Below, in pieces: positions 1-11,361 of a DNA stretch of 64,000 bases. The stretch is from Rotaria socialis (lineage: Eukaryota > Rotifera > Eurotatoria > Philodinida > Philodinidae), in the NCBI GenBank assembly GCA_905331475.1, contig CAJNYU010004124.1, positions 1-64,000 of the forward strand, given 5' to 3'. Below the pieces are notes generated by a model that was given only the letters and a program-made list of their open reading frames with translations, did not search any database and had not been told where the DNA came from. How positions within the stretch are numbered: the first letter of the stretch is position 1; every line of letters begins with the position of its first letter. The translations under genes and the position numbers were made by a program.

Positions 1-119
1 AATTTATCATTCTTAACACCGATATTACTTTTAATTCTAAAGATTTATTATTCATCAACTTTCCTGGAGAAATAAAGCAATGTATTATTTTCACTTTTAA
101 TGCTAACCCGACACCTCTA
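1..119. mobile_element. hAT-like MITE, left-arm copy, cut by window edge
   Basis: Mirror image of part of the complete 204-bp element at 18936-19139. Its terminal inverted repeat ends at 119 and is followed by the 8-bp target duplication (gttcataa, 120-127), the reverse complement of the right-arm duplication. The rest lies outside the window. Confidence 0.75.
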
Positions 120-670
120 GTTCATAATAACTATTTTCCCATCTTTATCAGTTTGAACTATGACAATATCTTTTTTTAGATTTTGTTTCTTTTAATAATT
201 TTGTTTCCTCTTTATTCATGTTAAATTTAGTAGGTTTTCTCCATTTTTGAATAAATGTTGATATTTCTGATATTGCTGCACTTTATTAATTTTGATGTTG
301 AGAATAATGATTTTTCACAATTTACCACAGTTGTTATTGTATTAATTGATCTCGGTTTTGGAACAAATTTTAACCCTTTTGATAGTACTTTTAATTGTTA
401 TTGACTTCAATGAGTTTTTAATATATTATAGTAACATTTGATGTATCATATGTTATCTTTGAATTCATCGTTTTTGTTTGTGGTTTTGGTGATTGTTGTT
501 GCACTTGGTTTTCTTTTAATGTTTTTATTTTCTTATCGTGCTTTTTTATTAATTTATTTTCAAAATTTTCATTAAATTTATTTATCCATCTCAGATTATC
601 TTGATGTCGTCGTGTTGGTTGCGATGTTTTAAAATAATGATTTAATATTGAGTTTTGCGTATTAATTTCA
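120..670 (-). pseudogene. Penelope-like element 5' fragment (left-arm copy)
   Basis: Reverse-complement copy of 18385-18935. Read on the - strand it encodes the N-terminal part of a PLE reverse transcriptase, including FVPKPRSIN and a QTDKDGKIVIM segment, with stops and frame changes. It is interrupted by the hAT-like MITE at 1-119. The catalytic RT and GIY-YIG parts would lie upstream of position 1 if the palindrome continues. No other gene is visible before 929. Confidence 0.6.
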
Positions 671-1695
671 ATATTATATAATATATCTTAATTGCTTTTG
701 TTTATGTTGTAATGTGTTGTTCCTAATTTTGTACATAGTTTGTCTTAATAATTTTTCATTTTTATTCAAATTTGTGTTGTTCTTTAATTTGAACACATTT
801 GGTATTACGTTATGTTATTTTAATTGTACAAGAAATCTAATGTTTTGTGTTTCTATTGTTGTTTTCTTGTATAATTTTTCCAAACAGTGTGTAATGATAT
901 AAATTCTCTATCCATAGAGGTTTTTGAATTCTTGTTTTGTTAAGAACCCAAGTCCATCATTCGGACCGCCTGAAAGATTGCATTCAACTGCCTGAAACGG
1001 TCAAGAAACGGTGTAATTAATGTCCTAAATGATGAAAAACGACCACCGTTTTCCGTCAGCTCAGATTACGGAGCATTTTTTCTCGAAACGTTAACGACAT
1101 CGTTTAAGGCCTTTTCCGATGAAAAAGGTCGAGTGATAAAAGGACTCTATTTTCGTCCTTTATCCTCTCAATCACGCCGTTTTGTAGTTTAAAATGAGTG
1201 TTACATTGGTCATTTATATTTTATTTCTCAAAATCAAATCAAATACAATAAAATAAAATGCATAAAATAAAAGAACTAAAATTCTAAAAAGTGAAAAATA
1301 ATAGACTAAAATAAGATAAAATAAATAGATAAAATACAGTAATCTAAAAAATAAAATAATATAAATAACACTAAATAACACTAAATAAATAAAATAAAAT
1401 AAACTACAATGGATTACAATAAAATAAAATAAAATGAATATAATAGGTTGAGCGACAGTGTCTAAGTATGTGTTTTACCCATATTTATATCTAAAAATAA
1501 AAGAGATGCAAAACGGCAAAATAACGTTCGCCTTAGGAGGTAGTCGTTTCCGACAATACAAAAACTGCCACTTAAAAGGCCACCATTTTTCGCCTTATCA
1601 CATCGTTTTCCGATGCTTCGTTACTGGTCATTGCAACGGCTGCCATTTTTTCGTCGTTTATGGCCGTTAACGAATCGTTTTATACAACATGGGAA

Positions 1696-1985
1696 CCCAG
1701 ATCGAATAGTACGGGCCGTATACGGCCGTTTGCGGTTAATTAATGACTACTTTCCGGGTGGAAGTTTGCCGTAATATCTGACGCAGTAATACGGACCGTA
1801 TGATCATGAGAGTACCGAGCACAAACAGTCGTAAACCATGCAAATTCAGTCCCGTCTACGGTGCCGTATTACTGTGCCAGGTATTACGGGCAAATACGGC
1901 CTATTTATTGCCGTAAATATACCGTTTTGACATCGTTTACCGTCGATAAACAGACCGTAAACGAGTCTGTTGTGATCAATCTGGG
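1696..1985. mobile_element. CCCAGRTCGA-type MITE, left-arm copy
   Basis: About 290 bp. The ends are cccagatcgaat and, inverted, cccagattgatc. The interior is dense in ACGG, CCGT and short palindromes such as acggccgtatacggccgt. The termini resemble those of the element at 20146-20446, although the interiors differ. Mirror of 17070-17359. Confidence 0.6.
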
Positions 1986-2087
1986 AAGGTTGATATATTA
2001 TACATGATATAGTTCTCTTCTTTTATTTAATTTAAATTTAAATTAAATAGAAGAAGAGAACTATTTCATGTCTAATGTATCAACCTT
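1986..2087. repeat. Long hairpin, left-arm copy
   Basis: A 102-bp near-perfect inverted repeat with 51-bp arms and an AT-only centre (tttaaatttaaa). It abuts the MITE end at 1985. Transcription would give a long stem. Mirror of 16968-17069. Confidence 0.8.
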
Positions 2088-2364
2088 CTTAATAAAACAA
2101 GAATTAGGATTGTCTCTGTAAAAGCATACATAAGAACTTTAATTATTAAATAGATTTTTGGAGTAGGAAAAAGCTAATCTTTCATTATCAAAATATCAGA
2201 ATTAAAGAAAAGTTTGTCTGAGATTTCCCATCTCGTCATTTGCTTCTAGCATAATTTAACTAACTAACAATATTAATACATATAGATATATATATAATAA
2301 TTAATTTTTTTCTTCTATTATTTACAATAAAATGACAAAAACAACATAACGATTAAATAGAGAT

Positions 2365-3009
2365 TCATCGAAAGAAACAGCCCGACAAGTTTATTTTCGG
2401 CACCAAAGATATGTGTTTTTCTTTTATTGAAAGTCCGTATTGCATGGTGAAAAAATCATTTTGTATCCAAAAGAATTTACTCAATGCATGCAAAATTTCA
2501 CGTTTCTTTCCCCAATCAATACTTTCCACAGCCCATATGGTATCAATAAAAGTATTTTCCAACGTACAGATCAGTGCATTTATATGTATATAATCAACAC
2601 TAATTGATGATGCGCCACCTTTGTTTGTATGAATTTCTCCGACACGTGATAAATATTGAAGAAATGAATCGTTCCAATCAGATTGTGTTAATATTCGTCT
2701 TAGAAACACGCTTAACATATCTTTCCGATAATCAATTTGAACAGAATCTAATGTTAGACCGGTTTCTTTGTTTGGCGCAAACACTTCAAAACCATCATTA
2801 CGCATAAGAAAATATTGTTTTGTGATATCAAATGAATATAATTTTTTATAGACTGTTTCAACCAAAGTTGGAAGAATTGGATTAATTATTGGTTCTAATG
2901 TATTAAGAATTTTAATATCCTCTTGTTTGAAGTCAATAAATTTTGAAACATATTTAAAACGATACGATAAATCAATGTTGAGTCGAGCTCTGTCGATATG
3001 CTCAGCCAT
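2365..3009 (-). CDS. Protoglobin-like protein A (left-arm copy)
   Basis: Identical inverted copy of the gene at 16046-16690, described there. It encodes 214 aa, starts with MAEHID, has the proximal histidine at 127 and ends in CFFR. An in-frame upstream ATG at 3042 would add 11 residues that no paralogue has, so I chose 3009. If the palindrome is an assembly artefact this copy does not exist as a separate gene. Confidence 0.8.
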   Translation of the reverse strand: MAEHIDRARLNIDLSYRFKYVSKFIDFKQEDIKILNTLEPIINPILPTLVETVYKKLYSFDITKQYFLMRNDGFEVFAPNKETGLTLDSVQIDYRKDMLSVFLRRILTQSDWNDSFLQYLSRVGEIHTNKGGASSISVDYIHINALICTLENTFIDTIWAVESIDWGKKREILHALSKFFWIQNDFFTMQYGLSIKEKHISLVPKINLSGCFFR

Positions 3010-3064
3010 TATGAGAATTTTAAAATGATCGCGGCCGCACATTTCTCTGCTTTTTCTTGAGCAG

Positions 3065-3072
3065 CTTATATA
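3065..3072 (-). promoter_or_regulatory. TATA box of protoglobin A (left copy)
   Basis: TATATAAG on the - strand, about 56 nt upstream of the MAEHID start codon. Mirror of 15983-15990. Confidence 0.45.
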
Positions 3073-6000
3073 TACTTTTTTCTTTCTCTATCTTTTATTT
3101 AAGAATTCTAGAGAAAAGCAATGAGTCGCATTCATGCACGATTATTATTAGTCGTCTTTATATGAGATGCTTGTCGAATACAAACGAAATGCAATCTTAA
3201 TATAATAGTGTCAGTTATGTCATAAAATGGTTTTATTTCAAAATGATTTTCACTACTGCGATTATATTTATTCACCTTAGAGTTAAACCAAGAAAGTACT
3301 ATCTATAATAATGAAGTATATCGTTAATTTTGTGTTTGGTTCGACCTACTAGTTTTTTTTGTTTAGGTAGAGAAACCTTATGGAAAACAAGGGAATACAA
3401 AACTTCTATAGTGATCTTGAACCCATTTTATTAGATTATCTCTTTTTTTTAGGGAATCAATTCTTTGTACTTGTATTTCAATCTTCATTTTTGAACTAGA
3501 AACTTATAATTAATTAAGATCAGAGACTATCAGCGAATGCGTTTCGAATACAGCGAACGAACATTGGGTGCACATATTTATCGAGTAAGCGTAAGCTCTC
3601 GAAATATGAATGCATATAATTATTTTCCCCTGACAAATACTCATATGAATTATTCAATGAAAATATATTAGTAGGTTAAAAATATGAATACTCGTGATGC
3701 ATTTTTCTATAGAGCAGTGTCAAACGAAAAGAGAGTTAAGTTGAATAGTAAAATAAATGATATAAGCAAATGCAAAATATTAATAGTGCTCGTTTTGATG
3801 ATTAACTTCATTTTTTGTTTTATCTATTTAGATCTAATGAATCTTTCATTGACAATGAGCTATTTTTGGCTTTCACAGAGAGCACACAGATTTTTTATTT
3901 CCGATTGTGTATTTCAACAATATAATTACGGCATAGAAATCAAAAGTATTCCCATATCCTATTAAAAATTGAGATAGAAATGCTCTACTAATCTTACTCT
4001 ATTCAGAGCACTGCTGTCGATAGGTCACGCGAACCTCTGCTGTGAAACGTCTAATTTACTAATTTGTGAGCACATTCTTTATAGACACAAATGAAAATAT
4101 GATGTGATGACGCATAACGAGGTACCTGAGCAACATTTCGGATCAGACATGTGAATAGAATGCCCTGCTGATATGTGAATCAATATATTCATACTGTCAT
4201 ATCGATATGTTCCCTAGAATTTTCTTCTCAGTCTTATAATGCAAACAATAGAAACTGAAATAATGGCAATGAATAGTTTTGTTTTTTTGATAGACTTTGC
4301 GTCGACGAATAAAATTTTTACTTGCATTTCTCATTTTATGACTGAGACTTAATCTTTATGTTGTGCGTCGTTTAAATATGAAAAGAAATATTATTGCTAA
4401 TTATTGAATTCATCTATTTATAAATATTTCTATGCGCACGACTTTAGATTTGATGAGCATTCCTATTTAAATAAAGCAAATACAGTACCAACTACCGAAT
4501 TAAAATGCAAACAAATGCGGGTTAGGTGCAAGTAGAATGCGCAATATGTAATAGTCAAATTGATATTTACAAATTTTGAAATTTTCAAGTCCGCTTGCCT
4601 TTTGTACTCCTATTTGATAAGAAATATCATTGTCAAGTATTTTAACTGTGTGAATATTTCTTATTTATCGTAACATTTCTACCGTAACAAATATGTATTT
4701 TTGGCTTAAAAGTGCTTCCGTTAGGCACATTACATTTGAACAATAGTTCAGTCACGAGAAATTAATTTATATTATTGATGCACTTTATCAAGCGTCATAA
4801 ATGAGAAAAAGAAATAGAAAACCTAATTTTCTTTCTGAAACGGAAGACGGATATTTGCAAAGTTATTTTGACTGAATACTAAATCTTGACTGTTTTGCTA
4901 TAACTATATAGTCTATGTGCCATTCAAATAATTTAATGATCGATGATAGATGTAGAAACAGGATAGTTTCTATAGTGTGATTTCATGATTTTTAAAATTC
5001 ACAAGTGACGCATCTCACCCAGAGTTTTCGATAATCTCAGACCGACAATTCAATATAAGTTTTTTAAGACATCACTTAATTATAATCCTCTATTAGAATA
5101 TATTAATAGCTTTAGGCTTAATATTCAATCGAGAGACAGAGATTGCTCTATTTATTTTGAGATTATTATAGCACGACTATACTCAGAAGAAAAACAAATC
5201 CTTCGGTTCGAAATAGATTGATTTTTTCACAAGTTTGATTGACGAAGGTGTTCGTTCAAATATGAAAAACTATTTTTATTGTTTTGATCTATCTCAGTAA
5301 ATGATATCAATATCAGATCTAAATGCTGACATTCGAAAACTCTCTGGTGATCAAAATAATAGTCGAATTAATCATGAGAAGAAAGATCCGAGAAATTTAC
5401 TAATTCATTTTTTTTCATTTACTTCACTCATGCAGTAGAAGATCTAGGTAAAAACGTTCATAAAATCAGCTGTTGACACTTTTGTTTAAAATAAATAGCG
5501 AACATCCTAATAAACAACTACTTATAGCTATCCATTAATGTCAATAGTGAAAGAATTTACGCTGAATTAGTCTTTTTAACCTGTAGTACTCATCAAAGCG
5601 ATTGATAGGCTTTGTTGGTCTAAAATAAGTGCAAAGATTTCTATAAAAGACAATTAGAAACTACATGAATAAAATGTTTTTTTTAAATAGCTAACAAAAA
5701 ACAATTTTCATAAATTTATCAAAAATCATTCGACCTTCACTAGCAACTCAATTATTTGCAAATGGATGAAACAAAAATGAGCGTAGCGTTCCTTTCAATC
5801 CATTGATGGCAATTGAACTTGTGAAATAACTATAGAGAATTCGGATTTATCGCTGGTTGCAATTATGATTTCTTTGCTCATTACCTAAAATGATACAATA
5901 TAATTTCACTGCTGATTTTCATGTGATGAGGAACACTGTTTTTCCCTTGAACTCATCTCAACATTGCTTTCCATGATGGTAGTAATATTTGGAATTAAAT

Positions 6001-7693
6001 AATGTTGCTTTAGATAGTGTCTTCTCGATTCTAGATGTAATAGTAATGATAACTTCAAGCAAAAAAATTAAATTTTTTTTAATCATTGTGTTGGACAACA
6101 AACCTAATAGTACACAAGGTACGGCTAGAACTTTTGGTAAAGATGATATTAAACATTTCTAAGTAACTAGGGGCTTCTATTGATAGAAAGATAAGAATTT
6201 TTTTAAACGACGGTGTAGGCTTTGTCACGATCATCTGAAGCATTTAACACCCTGTCATAATCATAAGCTTCCACCTCGATTTAACAACTTTACTTTTTCT
6301 ACAGGCAAGATCAATGGCTATGAAAAATAGTGTAATAGAGTTACAACATGATAAAGTATCTCTTGAATGTAGAGACTTCAGTTAAAACAGATCATTATTA
6401 CATCATTGATAGAGTGCTATCAGCGAATGCCTTTTGAACGATTATCCTATCTTTTAAATCTTCTAAAAAGAATGGCAACAAAAAAATACAAAAAAGTTTA
6501 AATCTGGATCAGTCGAATAATAATCTACAATGTCAGGAAGTATAATAATAGTTGGTGAAATACGTGTATTCATTTTTAGTCTTGCTGATCTGCTAGAAGT
6601 ATGAATTAAATTCTAAAACAAAATGCTATAAAGAACGAAACCAACGAAGCGTTTATTCGAATTAGAAACAAAAACTATGTTCATTCTAGATAATTGTCGC
6701 AATATTATTAAAATTCCTTTCGTACGTACTGAAATCGATTAATTATAATTTCGTATGAAAATAATTAAATAGATAAAATTTCATACAAATCAAAGTATTT
6801 CAATAAAAAATATCTGAACTTGATATCGATAGGTACTCATTTTTGCATAATTTCGATGGAAATCTATTAATTAAATTTTATATTGCTTCAGTACAAACCG
6901 TTTTGAGCTTAGAAAAAGTATTTCAAGTAAAGTAGTCATTGATGTTTGCTCGCCTCTGCATTTGTTCTAAGCTAAGACAACTATGAATAGAACTCATATA
7001 AGACAATAGAGGCATAAGCATGATAATCCAACCGGTAATCTTTACTATTTGGTTTCTTTTTGGCTTCAATCTTTGGTGAACAACGTTTTATATACTATCA
7101 TCCAAACGATTATGGACATTTTAACAATCTATTGTTTCATCTGCCAAGCAGCATCTGAGTATTCACATAGAATTTGGTTGTCGAGTAAAACTCGAATTTC
7201 ATATAACTTTCACACATGTCTGTTTTTTGCAGAATGTTCCATATTGTTTCCCTTGTTGATTTATTCGCAATCAATAAATATATTTTCTTTTTGACGCCAG
7301 CAACTGCTATTAAAACCGGGTCAAATGCAGTAGTTTGTACGGCATACATTATGCATTAATCAATAAACGATTATTGCTATTGATACAATGCAAACGCTAT
7401 TATCTAAAAGAAATAGCTTCATGATTCATTATTTTTGCAGAATGAAATAGCTGATTATATGTACGATGCTCGATTCTGATTGAGCTCGTTGCTGGAATAA
7501 ATTAATAATTTTCAATAAGAATTATTTCGGTACAAATAGTTCGATCGATCAATGAGTGACATGTAAATTAATTGATTTGTTTATTGAAATAAATAAAACG
7601 CAATGTTTCAACATAGAGAATACAAGGAATTTTATTTCGTTTTATTAAAAAGGACGATGTGTTTGTTGTTTTGAATGAATATTTTGTACAGCA
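3073..7693. other. Gene-free spacer, left arm
   Basis: AT-rich, with frequent stops in all frames. The open frames at 3684-3965, 7049-7294 and 7137-7349 have no recognisable domain or codon signature, and I do not call them genes. I see no RNA gene or structured repeat. Mirror of 11362-15982. Confidence 0.6.
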
Positions 7694-8287
7694 TCATTTT
7701 TTTACTGTCGATCCATAATTCATTGTAAAGAAATCATTTTGTATCCAAAAAAATTTATTTACTGCTCGTATACTTAAACTTTTCTTTGGCCTATCCAGAT
7801 TTTCCATATTCCATAATAAATCAATAAGAAGATTTTCTAAATATCCAAGTAAAGTATTTACATGCATATAATCAATATGTGTTGATTCTGTACGATCGGA
7901 TTCTGTATGAATTTCACCGATTTGTGATAAATATTGAAGAAATTTATCGTTCCATTCTGTTTGAATAAAAACTCGTTTTAAATACATACTTAACATATCC
8001 TTACGAAAATCAGTTTTTGTTGATATAATAGTAGCGTCTGTGTCTTCGTTGAATGGGAAACTTTCGAAATTACCAGAACGCATATAAAAAGATTGTTTTG
8101 TTATGTCAAATGAATTAAATTTTTTATAAACGGCTTCAACAAGAGATGGAATACGTGGAAATATAATCGGTACCAGTGCATTGAGACATGCTATGTCGTC
8201 TTTAGTAAAATTAAGAAATTTTGATACATAATCAAAACGATAACGAAGATTATTATTCAGACATATTTTATCGATATGTTCAGCCAT
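7694..8287 (-). CDS. Protoglobin-like protein B (left-arm copy)
   Basis: Identical inverted copy of 10768-11361, described there. It encodes 197 aa, with the proximal histidine at 127 and no C-terminal cysteine because a TGA stop directly precedes two Cys codons. Confidence 0.8.
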   Translation of the reverse strand: MAEHIDKICLNNNLRYRFDYVSKFLNFTKDDIACLNALVPIIFPRIPSLVEAVYKKFNSFDITKQSFYMRSGNFESFPFNEDTDATIISTKTDFRKDMLSMYLKRVFIQTEWNDKFLQYLSQIGEIHTESDRTESTHIDYMHVNTLLGYLENLLIDLLWNMENLDRPKKSLSIRAVNKFFWIQNDFFTMNYGSTVKK

Positions 8288-10767
8288 GATTCCCAGCGCA
8301 CGATGTACTTAATATGTATCTAAAACATGAATATACAATAAAAGAAACCTTTAGAATCTTGTTTAATAAATGATTTCCTTCCGTTTCTTTTTCTATGAAC
8401 AGTAATGAATTTTTAAAAAAGTTTGGCAAGCAGAAGACATTGATAGATTCACATGGCTTAATAATGCTATAGAACGGCAGTTACTACGCTGAAAGTGGTT
8501 ACAACAAAATAAATCAGCGCGAAAAAAACCTGCTTATGAACTAATATCAAAGGTAAACTTCGTTTTTAGTTACCCATGTCAATGGGACACTTGAAAACAA
8601 TGTTGTTAATATAGAAAAGAAAGTATACTCGAATATGAAGTGCGAAAAGAAAATGTCACTGCGAATTATTTAGATTGTTGTAGTTTTATGTATGCTACAT
8701 TCATTTTCATAGAGACTATAAAATGCGCCATTAGCTTTTGGGGATACGATGATGCTCTTTTTAAAACTATCACGTTATCTTTATTCTATAGTCATTTTTT
8801 TCCTGAGAAAATTTATCTATGCAAGATTTACTACAACTAGAAAATTATTTCTATATTCAGAGTAATAGAAATTAATTTTAGGTTTTAATCTCGACTAGGG
8901 GTGGCACTTTCCTTCCCTTTGCTTTCAAAAAGGAAAGGAAAGGAAAGCCAACACTTTTCTTTCCAAAAAGAAAGGAAAGCTTTCTGACTTTCAACCTTCA
9001 TTTCAAAAAAAGAAAGGAAAGGAAAGTTAAAACCTTCTTTTCCTTTTTTCGTCGTCTAGAAGATAGAATTATGTTTCTTGTTGACTTCCAATTTCAAAAA
9101 ATTAGGAAAAGTCGAACGAAACGAAAAAGGGAAAAGAAAGTTGTATTTATTTGTTTGTCAAGGAATTTACTCTTGTTGATGGGAAAATTCTGTACAAACT
9201 TACTCTTTCAAATTGACCCGTGATATTTCCACAGAAAAAGAATTCAGTTTTTGGTAGATCCATAGGATAATTTTAACCTTTAATAAGAATAAAACACCGA
9301 TACTAGTAAGGTACCGACAATGTAAAATTACAGTAGAATTTTGTTTTCTTTTTTTATATACGTATGGTCAGATAGATAGAGTGTGTCGAGCTGATCAAGA
9401 ATATATGTTGTCATCTTTTTGTCGAATCAGCTTTTAGTGGAAAATTTTCAATTTTTTTCATTTGTTTTAAATTTAATACAGTTTGTTTTATATTCAGCAT
9501 AAAAAAGAAATCTACGGTAGTCATTTATAAATGACTACCGTAGATTTCTTTTTTATGCTGAATATAAAACAAACTGTATTAAATTTAAAACAAATGAAAA
9601 AAATTGAAAATTTTCCACTAAAAGCTGATTCGACAAAAAGATGACAACATATATTCTTGATCAGCTCGACACACTCTATCTATCTGACCATACGTATATA
9701 AAAAAAGAAAACAAAATTCTACTGTAATTTTACATTGTCGGTACCTTACTAGTATCGGTGTTTTATTCTTATTAAAGGTTAAAATTATCCTATGGATCTA
9801 CCAAAAACTGAATTCTTTTTCTGTGGAAATATCACGGGTCAATTTGAAAGAGTAAGTTTGTACAGAATTTTCCCATCAACAAGAGTAAATTCCTTGACAA
9901 ACAAATAAATACAACTTTCTTTTCCCTTTTTCGTTTCGTTCGACTTTTCCTAATTTTTTGAAATTGGAAGTCAACAAGAAACATAATTCTATCTTCTAGA
10001 CGACGAAAAAAGGAAAAGAAGGTTTTAACTTTCCTTTCCTTTCTTTTTTTGAAATGAAGGTTGAAAGTCAGAAAGCTTTCCTTTCTTTTTGGAAAGAAAA
10101 GTGTTGGCTTTCCTTTCCTTTCCTTTTTGAAAGCAAAGGGAAGGAAAGTGCCACCCCTAGTCGAGATTAAAACCTAAAATTAATTTCTATTACTCTGAAT
10201 ATAGAAATAATTTTCTAGTTGTAGTAAATCTTGCATAGATAAATTTTCTCAGGAAAAAAATGACTATAGAATAAAGATAACGTGATAGTTTTAAAAAGAG
10301 CATCATCGTATCCCCAAAAGCTAATGGCGCATTTTATAGTCTCTATGAAAATGAATGTAGCATACATAAAACTACAACAATCTAAATAATTCGCAGTGAC
10401 ATTTTCTTTTCGCACTTCATATTCGAGTATACTTTCTTTTCTATATTAACAACATTGTTTTCAAGTGTCCCATTGACATGGGTAACTAAAAACGAAGTTT
10501 ACCTTTGATATTAGTTCATAAGCAGGTTTTTTTCGCGCTGATTTATTTTGTTGTAACCACTTTCAGCGTAGTAACTGCCGTTCTATAGCATTATTAAGCC
10601 ATGTGAATCTATCAATGTCTTCTGCTTGCCAAACTTTTTTAAAAATTCATTACTGTTCATAGAAAAAGAAACGGAAGGAAATCATTTATTAAACAAGATT
10701 CTAAAGGTTTCTTTTATTGTATATTCATGTTTTAGATACATATTAAGTACATCGTGCGCTGGGAATC
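8288..10767. other. Palindrome centre, gene-free
   Basis: Contains the zero-spacer centre at 9527/9528. On each side is a GGAAAGGAAAGG-type tract (about 8896-9140 and 9915-10159), which begins with a taggggtggcac end that resembles hAT termini. The 66-aa frames at 8640-8840 and 10215-10415 are mirror copies without recognisable similarity and are probably chance. Confidence 0.6.
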
Positions 10768-11361
10768 ATGGCTGAACATATCGATAAAATATGTCTGAAT
10801 AATAATCTTCGTTATCGTTTTGATTATGTATCAAAATTTCTTAATTTTACTAAAGACGACATAGCATGTCTCAATGCACTGGTACCGATTATATTTCCAC
10901 GTATTCCATCTCTTGTTGAAGCCGTTTATAAAAAATTTAATTCATTTGACATAACAAAACAATCTTTTTATATGCGTTCTGGTAATTTCGAAAGTTTCCC
11001 ATTCAACGAAGACACAGACGCTACTATTATATCAACAAAAACTGATTTTCGTAAGGATATGTTAAGTATGTATTTAAAACGAGTTTTTATTCAAACAGAA
11101 TGGAACGATAAATTTCTTCAATATTTATCACAAATCGGTGAAATTCATACAGAATCCGATCGTACAGAATCAACACATATTGATTATATGCATGTAAATA
11201 CTTTACTTGGATATTTAGAAAATCTTCTTATTGATTTATTATGGAATATGGAAAATCTGGATAGGCCAAAGAAAAGTTTAAGTATACGAGCAGTAAATAA
11301 ATTTTTTTGGATACAAAATGATTTCTTTACAATGAATTATGGATCGACAGTAAAAAAATGA
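10768..11361 (+). CDS. Protoglobin-like protein B (C-terminally shortened)
   Basis: A 197-aa haem-domain protein of the protoglobin / globin-sensor family. These are single-domain or sensor globins, known mainly from archaea and bacteria, that bind O2, CO or NO on haem. Visible features are a MAEHID start, an RFDYVSKFLNFT helix near 18-28, DITKQ at 61-65, W112, and the proximal histidine at 127 within YLSQIGEIHT. An FFWIQNDFF helix follows near 180. It is intronless and colinear with the other five paralogues through residue 127. It ends in ...STVKK, then TGA, then codons for Cys-Cys. Four paralogues have Cys-Cys at or near the end, so B has either lost its lipidation tail or reads through TGA. 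A possible AATAAA lies at 11409-11414. Family assignment rests on pattern recognition, not a search. Confidence 0.85.
   Translation: MAEHIDKICLNNNLRYRFDYVSKFLNFTKDDIACLNALVPIIFPRIPSLVEAVYKKFNSFDITKQSFYMRSGNFESFPFNEDTDATIISTKTDFRKDMLSMYLKRVFIQTEWNDKFLQYLSQIGEIHTESDRTESTHIDYMHVNTLLGYLENLLIDLLWNMENLDRPKKSLSIRAVNKFFWIQNDFFTMNYGSTVKK

Larger units (their letters stand above)
929..2107. repeat. Composite repeat block, left-arm copy
   Basis: Bounded by a 19-bp inverted pair (929-947 and 2088-2107). Inside are ACGG/CCGT-rich segments (about 960-1180 and 1500-1680), an AAATA-type low-complexity tract (about 1228-1440), a 290-bp MITE (1696-1985) and a hairpin (1986-2087). It has no coding capacity. 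It probably formed by successive insertion of non-autonomous elements. Mirror of 16948-18126. Confidence 0.6.

Noticed and set aside
1-120. Palindrome end taken as a true biological boundary
   Set aside because: It coincides exactly with the window edge, so the boundary is not visible.
1228-1440. AAATA-rich run as a CRISPR or satellite array
   Set aside because: Irregular low-complexity sequence with no repeat-spacer periodicity.
2411-2807. Frames antisense to protoglobin A (mirror 16248-16644)
   Set aside because: Shadows of the real coding strand.
3684-3965. 93-aa open frame (mirror 15090-15371)
   Set aside because: AT-driven composition, no domain, no splice or promoter context. Present twice only because of the palindrome.
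7049-7349. Overlapping frames on both strands (mirror 11706-12006)
   Set aside because: Overlapping antisense frames without recognisable family. Duplication by the palindrome is not evidence of conservation.
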